This document shows positions 1 to 4,981 of a DNA stretch of 13,616 bases, in pieces. The first letter of the stretch is position 1, and each line of letters begins with the position of its first letter. The notes under the pieces are model-generated. The model did no database searches. It was not told the origin of the DNA and saw only the letters and a program-made list of their open reading frames with translations. The position numbers and the translations under genes are program-made. Origin of the DNA: RGIG8767 sp045531685 (lineage in GTDB: Bacteria > Bacillota > Clostridia > Lachnospirales > Lachnospiraceae); assembly GCA_045531685.1 (NCBI GenBank), contig JAZSEL010000156.1, forward strand, positions 1 through 13,616, read 5' to 3'.

Positions 1-656
1 ACATCTAAAAATAGTTTTTGAATGTCCTGTTTGCGGTATTGTGGATGTATACCCAAAAAATCAATACAACTTGGATTATCAGAAAAAGCCATCGCACCAA
101 CTAAAATACCGCCATCTTTTAATACAAGAGCATGTTTTTCCTCTATATGCCTTGTTATCTCATTCAAATAGTCTTCTTCATTCATAACTGGATACCCGTC
201 AATCACTAATCGCATCAAATCCATCCAAATCGGGATATCACTTTTTTCAGCAAAACAAATATCATCCTTTTTAAATTCTTTATTAACTATATTTCTATGC
301 AATGTAAATCTCAACTGTAATGGATAGAACTCACGATTTTCTCGATACTGTGCAGGTGGAATTTTATACATCGACTTAAATGCTGAAGAAAATGCTTGCT
401 GACTTTCATAACCGCAAATAAAAGCGATTTCAATAATCGGTCTATCTGAAAAAACCAATAATTTCGCCGCTTCAGTTAACTGCCGGCGTCCAACATAGTC
501 ATGAATCGTCATACCTACTGTATCTGAAAACAAGCGATGCAAATGGTATTTTGAATAGTAGACTGCTTCAGAAATTTTCTCCAAATCCAACTTGTTACTA
601 AGATTGTTTTCAATGTAGTCAATAACTTTTTCAATATTAACAATATTGCCGTTCAC
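1..656 (-). CDS. AraC-family regulator with GNAT-like C-terminal domain (3' end cut by window)
   Basis: The reading frame is open from a GTG at 656 to the left window edge, giving 218 codons; the gene continues outside. The GTG is chosen because AAAGGAGG (667-674) lies 9 bases upstream and in-frame stops precede it. Residues about 5-107 form a double helix-turn-helix AraC/XylS DNA-binding domain at the N-terminus, with 'LEKISEAVYYSKYHLHRLF' in the first HTH and 'ICGYESQQAFSSAFK' followed by 'PPAQYR' in the second. Residues about 130-218 resemble a GNAT acetyltransferase ('CIDFLGIHPQYRK'), but where the acetyl-CoA loop normally has R/QxxGxG/A this protein reads RKQDIQ, so catalytic activity is doubtful. 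It is probably a transcriptional regulator whose C-terminal domain may sense a ligand. Target genes cannot be told; the neighbouring acetyltransferase and hydrolase remnant are candidates only by proximity. AraC assignment is secure, the fused domain fairly so. Confidence 0.88.
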   Translation of the reverse strand, partial: MNGNIVNIEKVIDYIENNLSNKLDLEKISEAVYYSKYHLHRLFSDTVGMTIHDYVGRRQLTEAAKLLVFSDRPIIEIAFICGYESQQAFSSAFKSMYKIPPAQYRENREFYPLQLRFTLHRNIVNKEFKKDDICFAEKSDIPIWMDLMRLVIDGYPVMNEEDYLNEITRHIEEKHALVLKDGGILVGAMAFSDNPSCIDFLGIHPQYRKQDIQKLFLD

Positions 657-682
657 TATCTATTACCTCCTTTCGTAGAAGG

Positions 683-691
683 ATTATAGCA
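683..691 (-). promoter_or_regulatory. Extended -10 promoter of the AraC-type gene
   Basis: On the minus strand TGCTATAAT is a perfect extended -10 (TGN followed by TATAAT), 9 bases before the ribosome binding site region of the GTG-started regulator. No good -35 hexamer is seen at 16-18 bases upstream, which is tolerated for extended -10 promoters. The implied leader is short, about 20 nt. Confidence 0.55.
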
Positions 692-827
692 AAACAAAAA
701 ATTCTTGTTTTAATATTTCTTGCTATTCATAATCAATTATATTTTTTGATAATATTTTCCATTTATATTCACACTTACAACTTCAAAGTTTCCGTCCCTT
801 AAAAGGGAGCCATTGTTCTTTTCTAAA

Positions 828-1322
828 TCAATCCTCAAAAACAATTTTATGCAATAGACATCTATCCCCTTCATCATCAATTATATCGCCTACACTTTTA
901 AATCCTGCATTCTGATAACATTTTATCGCGCGTACGTTTTCAACTTCTGGATCAATAAAAAGTTCTTTTACCCACGGATGATTTTGATGAATAATCTGTA
1001 TCATCTGTTTTAAGGCTTCTGTACCATAACCGTTGTTTCTTTCCTTTAGAACTCCAATCCACATATCCAGACCAATCGATTTTTCATCATGTAAATAATA
1101 CTGTATAAAACCTATCGGTTCATTATCTCTTAAAATAAAATATGGAAAAACATCTGTCAAACTCTTCACTCTGGAACCATATTTTTCAATAATGCGTTCA
1201 AGTGATGGCACTTCTCCCCCTTCATCGCACCAAACCCATTTCTGTAGTTCAGGTTCTAAGAACCAGTTTCTCATTGCCACATAATCTTCCATTGTATCTT
1301 CCATTAATCTCAATGTTATCAT
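828..1322 (-). CDS. GNAT acetyltransferase, AAC(6')-like
   Basis: A 164-residue protein of the GNAT fold, the size of a single-domain N-acetyltransferase using acetyl-CoA. Visible are the beta4/acetyl-CoA loop segment 'WIGVLKERNNGYGTEAL' (about 88-104) and the C-terminal signature 'DPEVENVRAIKCYQNAGF' (124-141), with 'GFIQYY' on beta3 before them. The 'IDPEVEN-RAI-CYQNAGF' block and the 'RNWFLEPELQKWV' start resemble the aminoglycoside 6'-N-acetyltransferase / Acetyltransf_8 group. That group also includes enzymes with other amine substrates, so resistance is not established. The ATG at 1322 has GGAG about 7 bases upstream. It lies downstream of a hydrolase pseudogene and upstream of the AraC-type regulator, all in the same direction, in an AT-rich block that may be acquired. 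Confidence 0.87.
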   Translation of the reverse strand: MITLRLMEDTMEDYVAMRNWFLEPELQKWVWCDEGGEVPSLERIIEKYGSRVKSLTDVFPYFILRDNEPIGFIQYYLHDEKSIGLDMWIGVLKERNNGYGTEALKQMIQIIHQNHPWVKELFIDPEVENVRAIKCYQNAGFKSVGDIIDDEGDRCLLHKIVFED

Positions 1323-1361
1323 ATTGCATCTCCATCAACTTAGAATTTGTGTCTCTGTAAT

Positions 1362-1390
1362 TATTAACGTATTTTATTTTGTTAAATCAA
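1362..1390 (-). promoter_or_regulatory. Possible promoter of the GNAT acetyltransferase gene
   Basis: On the minus strand TTGATT (1385-1390) and TTAATA (1362-1367) are separated by exactly 17 bases, 40 bases before the ATG at 1322. Both hexamers are imperfect and the surroundings are AT-rich, so chance is a real alternative. Confidence 0.35.
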
Positions 1391-1394
1391 CTCC

Positions 1395-1838
1395 TTATTG
1401 ACACCAATCCATAATAATTTGAAAGTCTTCTGCATGAAGACCATGTACATTATCTTCATAAGATACAAATTTGTATTCTTTTTTTGATGTTTCTAAAGCA
1501 TTTACCATTTTCTCTGCTTGCTTATAAGAAACTTTTTCATCTAATTTACTATGTATAATTAATATAGGACATTTTATTTCATCAGCCCACAAAGTAGCAG
1601 AGCGTTTTTTATATGCTTCTGGATTGCTTTTAGGTGTTTCTCTGATTAGTTCAATAAAAACTTTCTGCATATCCTTTCGTTCTTCATAAGACATAAAAGA
1701 ATCTGCTAATCCCGATATAGCAATAGCTTTTTTTATCCTGCTATCTTCACGAACAGCCATATACTCCTCTATACTGAGTCGCAAAAATTATCTTCCCTGA
1801 AGTTTCTGCTAAATATGCAAAAATATCACTATTATAAT
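1395..1838 (-). pseudogene. Prolyl-oligopeptidase-type alpha/beta hydrolase remnant, internally deleted
   Basis: The 3' part (codons ending at 1395) reads as the C-terminal half of an S9-type peptidase/alpha-beta hydrolase: 'YMAVREDSRIKKAIAISG', 'YKKRSATLWADEIKCPILIIHSKLDEKVSY' split over two blocks (residues about 60-90 of the open frame), the catalytic Asp candidate in 'SKLDEKV', and the catalytic His in 'NVHGLH'. Just upstream, in a different frame (about 1760-1838), is 'YLAETSGKIIFATQYRG', matching the strand that in this family sits about 50-60 residues before the nucleophile elbow. The two pieces abut near 1770, so the segment with the nucleophile GxSxGG has been lost and the frame shifted. 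The open frame can only begin at a TTG with no ribosome binding site. I read this as a dead gene with an internal out-of-frame deletion; the N-terminal half is also missing. Confidence 0.78.
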
Positions 1839-1840
1839 AG

Positions 1841-2041
1841 TTAATTAATCTTGTACCTATCCAAATTAATATTGTGTCTTCTTGCGATAGCCAGCAATTG
1901 CTCCGGGGTGGCATTATGTGCATTAACGCAATTGCCCACTTGAGCATGAGTTCCGGTTATGAGTCCGGTTATAAATTCCCTTGAAACCAATTTCTTTCTC
2001 AATTTTTCGTAGTCGATATTCATGTCAGTTTCTTTCATCAT
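1841..2041 (-). CDS. Small conserved-looking protein of unknown function (~60 residues)
   Basis: Encodes 64-66 residues starting at one of two adjacent ATGs (2041 or 2038); GGGGA lies 5 or 8 bases upstream, so the second ATG has the better spacing. A third ATG at codon 7 would begin 'MNIDYEKLRKKL'. The protein is hydrophilic, without signal peptide or membrane segment. The beginning 'NIDYEKLRKKL' and end 'ATPEQLLAIARRHNINLDRY' resemble small clostridial proteins of about 55-65 residues whose C-terminal helix reads roughly 'AsdeELlxIAxxnGinLxdY'; this comparison is from memory and has no known function attached. A good promoter precedes it. Its stop lies within a few bases of the hydrolase remnant, which has no start of its own. 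Confidence 0.62.
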   Translation of the reverse strand: MMKETDMNIDYEKLRKKLVSREFITGLITGTHAQVGNCVNAHNATPEQLLAIARRHNINLDRYKIN

Positions 2042-2111
2042 GTCTTCCCCTTCCTTAATTTAAATATATATGTATATTACTAAGCCTTATATTAAGTTGC
2101 TTGATGTTTTG

Positions 2112-2139
2112 AGTATAAATTCAAGGTTCCTAATATCAA
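2112..2139 (-). promoter_or_regulatory. Promoter of the ~60-residue small protein gene
   Basis: On the minus strand TTGATA (2134-2139) is followed after 16 bases by TATACT (2112-2117). The predicted start near 2105 gives a leader of about 65 nt to the ATG at 2041. It lies in the 117-bp gap after trmL, whose stop is at 2159. Confidence 0.5.
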
Positions 2140-2158
2140 TATATTCAAACTTCTATTC

Positions 2159-2653
2159 TTATTCCTTCCACTGCAAATGATGAAGTTCCCCTTCCATCTT
2201 CATCTGTGCAAAATCATTCTGTCTTAATGCCTCATATAAAATAACGGATACAGAATTGGATAAATTAAGTGATCTAATCTCATCCAACATCGGAATTCTT
2301 ACACAAGTCTCCTCATAGTCCACCAGAATTTCTTCCGGAATTCCGGCACTTTCTTTTCCAAACATAATATAATCATCTGGACCATACTCTACTTCAGAGT
2401 ACACATGCTTAGCCTTAGTTGTTGCCATCCAAATTTTAGCATTCGGATTCTTAGCAAGAAAATCTTCAAAGTTAATGTATCTTCTTACATCCAGCTTGTC
2501 CCAATAGTCCATTCCCGCACGCTTTAGGTCTTTTTCATTTAAGCGGAAACCAAGTGGCTCAATTAAATGTAATGTTGTACCCGTTGCCACACAAGTTCTT
2601 CCAATATTTCCTGTATTTGCCGGGATTTCCGGCTGATGAAGTACGATGTTCAT
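2159..2653 (-). CDS. trmL: tRNA (cytidine(34)-2'-O)-methyltransferase
   Basis: A 164-residue SPOUT-class methyltransferase, close to the usual 155-165 for TrmL. It transfers a methyl group from S-adenosylmethionine to the 2'-OH of the wobble nucleotide (C34 or modified U34) of tRNA-Leu isoacceptors, in the cytoplasm. All family motifs are present: 'PANTGNIGRTC' (11-21), 'FGKESAGIP' (98-106), 'RIPM' (119-122) and the trefoil-knot cofactor loop 'RSLNLSNSVSVILYEALRQ' (127-145). The ATG at 2653 has GAGG 11 bases upstream, a slightly long spacing. It stands alone between the small protein gene and the 53-bp repeat array, which ends only about 45 bases upstream of its start; the array would form its leader if transcription comes through. 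Confidence 0.95.
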   Translation of the reverse strand: MNIVLHQPEIPANTGNIGRTCVATGTTLHLIEPLGFRLNEKDLKRAGMDYWDKLDVRRYINFEDFLAKNPNAKIWMATTKAKHVYSEVEYGPDDYIMFGKESAGIPEEILVDYEETCVRIPMLDEIRSLNLSNSVSVILYEALRQNDFAQMKMEGELHHLQWKE

Positions 2654-2696
2654 ATTATTTATTACCTCGTTTCCCCACTATTTTCTTAATTTCTAT

Positions 2697-3130
2697 ATTT
2701 AATCAGTGGTCCTTTGCTATCTCTTGCCGACCAAATTCTTCTTTCTTACTTTTTGTCGGGGCTTGATCTTTTCTATTCCCCGGTCATAATCATTTTTTCG
2801 CTATTTAGTCGGAAGTTTCTTTCAACTATATCCCGACCATTCTCAAATTCTTGCTATCTAGTCGGAAACTCTTACCCTTTATATCCCGACCAATACAATT
2901 CTTTTCTCATTTAGTCGGATACAATTAACAAGTCGTCCCCGACTAAACTTTCACTTCAACTATGAAGTCGGGAACTCTCATCAAATCAGACCCAACCAAA
3001 CTTTCATTTCAATCACTTAGTCGGGAACTCCTAGCAAACTCCCCCCGACTAATTCTTCAATTCCCACATCTGGTCGGACAACTCCAACGAATCATACCCG
3101 ACGCAACTAACAAATCCACCCTGTGGTCGG
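2697..3130. repeat. Array of alternating inverted half-sites with an exact 53-bp period
   Basis: This fills the 546-bp gap between trmL and the aminotransferase gene. On the plus strand GTCGG begins at 2755, 2808, 2861, 2914, 2967, 3020, 3073 and 3126 (and a degenerate ATCAG at 2702), each exactly 53 bases apart. CCGAC or a one-to-two-base variant begins at 2727, 2780, 2833, 2886, 2939, 2992, 3045 and 3098, again exactly 53 apart. Each GTCGG and the following CCGAC can pair as a stem of 5-10 bp around a loop of about 20. Spacers have diverged freely but show no insertion or deletion. Outside the half-sites the plus strand has few G residues. The 53-base period is not a multiple of three, and open frames across it lack ribosome binding sites, so it is not coding. 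Role unknown: chain of RNA hairpins on the minus strand, or evenly phased protein sites. Confidence 0.93.
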
Positions 3131-3151
3131 ATTTTCAGTTCTTATCCTAAT

Positions 3152-3183
3152 ATGGCTGATACAGCATGTGCCATATCAGCCAT
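3152..3183 (-). terminator. Hairpin just downstream of the aminotransferase gene
   Basis: ATGGCTGATA (3152-3161) and TATCAGCCAT (3174-3183) form a perfect 10-bp stem with a 12-base loop, 16 bases after the aminotransferase stop. On the minus strand no U-run follows, so it may stabilise the 3' end, or work as a factor-assisted or weak terminator, rather than be a classic intrinsic terminator. It takes the place where a further CCGAC half-site of the 53-bp array would have been expected (3151). Confidence 0.55.
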
Positions 3184-3199
3184 CATTATCATTTATTAA

Positions 3200-4375
3200 T
3201 TACTTGTTCTGCTCTTTACGAAGTCCTTCCACAAATTCAGCCAATCTTCCGATAGCAACCTTCAGATTGTCAATGCTGTATGCGTAAGAAATACGAAGGA
3301 ATCCTTCTCCGGAATCACCAAATGCGGTACCCGGTACAACGGCTACTTTGTATTCCTTCAAGAATCGGGTTGCAAACTCATCACTTGTCATACCGAATTC
3401 TTTGATGCACGGAAATACATAGAATGCACCAAACGGTTCAAAGCATGGGAGTCCCATTTCTTTAAATGCATGCATTAAGTAGCGTCTTCTCTGGTTATAG
3501 GATTCACACATCTGTGCCACATCCTCATCTCCGTCACGGAGTGCCGCTACTGCCGCATACTGGCTTGTAGTCGGTGCACACATGATTGCAAACTGGTGAA
3601 TCTTTGTCATCTGTTCAATAATCTTAGCAGGACCACATGCATAACCAAGTCTCCAACCTGTCATGGCAAACGCCTTGGAGAAACCGTTGATTAAAATGGT
3701 TCTTTCCTGCATTCCCGGTAAGGAAGCTATGGATACATGCTTTCCTTTGTAGGTAAGTTCGGAATAAATCTCATCGGAAAGTACAAAAATGTCCTTTTCT
3801 AAGATAACTTCCGCAATGGCTTCTAAATCTTCTCTTTCCATAATGGCACCAGTAGGGTTATTCGGGAAAGGAAGAATTAAAATCTTTGTCTTATCAGTAA
3901 TGGCATCACGAAGCTCCTGCGCTGTTAAACGGAATTCATTTTCAGCCTTAAGGTCGATAATTACAGGCTTTGCTCCTGCCAAAATCGCACATGGTTCATA
4001 AGACACATAACTCGGCTGAGGAATCAACACTTCCTCCCCCGGATTAATCATAGCACGAAGGGCCATATCAATGGCTTCTGAACCACCTACGGTAACCAAA
4101 GTTTCCTTTGCTGCATCGTATGACACATTGTATTTTCTTTTTAAATATGTACAAATTTCTTTTCTTAAATCCATTAAACCGGCATTGGATGTATAGAAGG
4201 TACGTCCTTTTTCCAAAGAATAAATACCCTCATCACGGATATGCCAAGGTGTATCAAAGTCCGGCTCACCTACACCAAGTGAAATAGCATCCGGCATCTC
4301 GCTGACCACATCAAAAAACTTACGGATTCCGGATGGCTTAATATCAACAACTTTATCTGCTAACGGGTTTCTCAT
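3200..4375 (-). CDS. PLP-dependent class I/II aminotransferase
   Basis: A 391-residue fold-type I aminotransferase (aspartate/alanine/aromatic group, AspB/PatA/AlaT-like) of normal length. Key residues: 'PNNPTG' (171-176, Asn binding the PLP ring), 'SDEIYSEL' (200-207, Asp201 to the pyridine nitrogen and Tyr204), the Schiff-base Lys234 in 'NGFSKAFAMTGWRLGYA', and Arg361 in 'FLRISYA' which grips the substrate alpha-carboxylate. No signal peptide; cytoplasmic. The exact amino donor cannot be fixed from sequence. Its ATG overlaps the stop of the Lrp-type gene by the four bases ATGA (4372-4375) and has no strong ribosome binding site of its own, so translation is probably coupled. Co-expression with an Lrp/AsnC sensor suggests that amino-acid supply controls it. 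Confidence 0.93.
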   Translation of the reverse strand: MRNPLADKVVDIKPSGIRKFFDVVSEMPDAISLGVGEPDFDTPWHIRDEGIYSLEKGRTFYTSNAGLMDLRKEICTYLKRKYNVSYDAAKETLVTVGGSEAIDMALRAMINPGEEVLIPQPSYVSYEPCAILAGAKPVIIDLKAENEFRLTAQELRDAITDKTKILILPFPNNPTGAIMEREDLEAIAEVILEKDIFVLSDEIYSELTYKGKHVSIASLPGMQERTILINGFSKAFAMTGWRLGYACGPAKIIEQMTKIHQFAIMCAPTTSQYAAVAALRDGDEDVAQMCESYNQRRRYLMHAFKEMGLPCFEPFGAFYVFPCIKEFGMTSDEFATRFLKEYKVAVVPGTAFGDSGEGFLRISYAYSIDNLKVAIGRLAEFVEGLRKEQNK

Positions 4376-4854
4376 GGCATTATCTTCTCTCTTGTATCTT
4401 CATACTTTTTAGCTAAAACCGTACCGTGGTCCTTGTACTTCTTTAATACAAAATGAGTTGCTGTACTTAATACACTGTCCAATGTAGAAAGCTTGTCGGA
4501 TACGAAAGAAGAAATCTCTTTCAAAGATTTGCCTTCTAAAGAGATTAAAAGGTCGTATCCACCGGAAATCAAATATACTGCGTTTACTTCCGGATATTTG
4601 TAAATACGTTCTGCAATATTATCAAATCCCTGACCTCTCTGTGGAGTAACACGAACTTCGATTAATGCAGACACCTGATCTAAGGAAGTCTTCTCCCAGT
4701 CAATTAATGTATGGTATCCGCAAATAATACCTTCTTCTTCCATTTTCTTTACTTCGTTTGCTACATCAATTTCATCATAACCTAAGATAATAGCCAGTTC
4801 TTTTAAATCAATCCGGCTGTTCTTTTCAATAATCTGTAAAATCTTCTCTCTCAT
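4372..4854 (-). CDS. Lrp/AsnC-family transcriptional regulator
   Basis: A feast/famine regulator that binds DNA through an N-terminal winged HTH (about 3-50, 'RIDLKELAIILGYDEIDVANEVKKME') and senses an amino acid through a C-terminal RAM/ACT-like domain (about 60-135, with the effector loop 'YLISGGYDLLI' at 94-104). I start at 4854 rather than at the in-frame ATG at 4875, because AAAGGA sits 6 bases before 4854; this gives 160 residues, normal for the family. It is translationally coupled to the aminotransferase downstream, which is the likely regulatory target along with the gene itself. A 12-bp palindrome and repeated GAAACAT/ATGTTTC words upstream are candidate operators. The C-terminal ~25 residues ('KYKDHGTVLAKKYEDTREK') are a charged extension. 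Confidence 0.92.
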   Translation of the reverse strand: MREKILQIIEKNSRIDLKELAIILGYDEIDVANEVKKMEEEGIICGYHTLIDWEKTSLDQVSALIEVRVTPQRGQGFDNIAERIYKYPEVNAVYLISGGYDLLISLEGKSLKEISSFVSDKLSTLDSVLSTATHFVLKKYKDHGTVLAKKYEDTREKIMP

Positions 4855-4887
4855 ATTCGGTCCTTTCTGAATCATTCAATATTCTAG

Positions 4888-4914
4888 GAAAAATGTTTCT
4901 TTGAAACATTTTTC
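4888..4914. promoter_or_regulatory. Perfect AT-rich palindrome upstream of the Lrp-type gene
   Basis: GAAAAATGTTTC (4888-4899) and GAAACATTTTTC (4903-4914) are perfect inverted complements around a TTT loop. GAAACAT occurs a further time at 4921-4927, so three copies of the word lie within 35 bases. A possible -10 (TAGAAT on the minus strand, about 4882-4887) sits right next to it, so a bound protein would occlude the promoter. This suits an Lrp-type autoregulatory operator. A low-GC terminator for the upstream gene is the alternative; U residues follow only within the stem. Confidence 0.45.
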
Positions 4915-4916
4915 TG

Positions 4917-4976
4917 ACATGAAACATAGCAATTCTTAGTCTGCGTTCTTTGCAGACTTAGTGTTGCTTTTCATGT
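4917..4976. repeat. 60-bp imperfect inverted repeat between the AIR-synthase-like and Lrp genes
   Basis: Nested complementary segments run from the ends inward: ACATGAAA (4917-4924) with TTTCATGT (4969-4976), AGCAA with TTGCT, and CTTAGTCTGC-like (core AGTCTGC 4938-4944) with GCAGACT (4952-4958) around a 7-base loop. Internal mismatches and one 3-base bulge interrupt the stem. It begins 5 bases after the stop of the AIR synthase-related gene. It may end that transcript, since the plus strand has a T-rich exit (TTTTATTT) but the minus strand does not, or be a small palindromic element. Function not established. Confidence 0.6.
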
Positions 4977-4981
4977 TTTAT

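Noticed and set aside
794..808. Hairpin TCCCTT/AAGGGA after the GNAT gene as terminator
   Set aside because: The stem is only 6 bp with a 2-base loop and no T-run follows on the minus strand.
1747..1947. Separate 66-codon gene overlapping the small protein and hydrolase remnant
   Set aside because: No ribosome binding site; its second half is the other-frame piece of the hydrolase pseudogene and its first half is a shadow of the small protein gene.
2697..3130. CRISPR array
   Set aside because: Half-sites are only 5-9 bases and alternate in orientation, there is no 25-35 base conserved direct repeat, and no cas genes are near.
2714..3150. Plus-strand open frames of 62-70 codons across the trmL-aminotransferase gap
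   Set aside because: They run through the 53-bp array in different frames, have no ribosome binding sites, and the repeat length is not a multiple of three.
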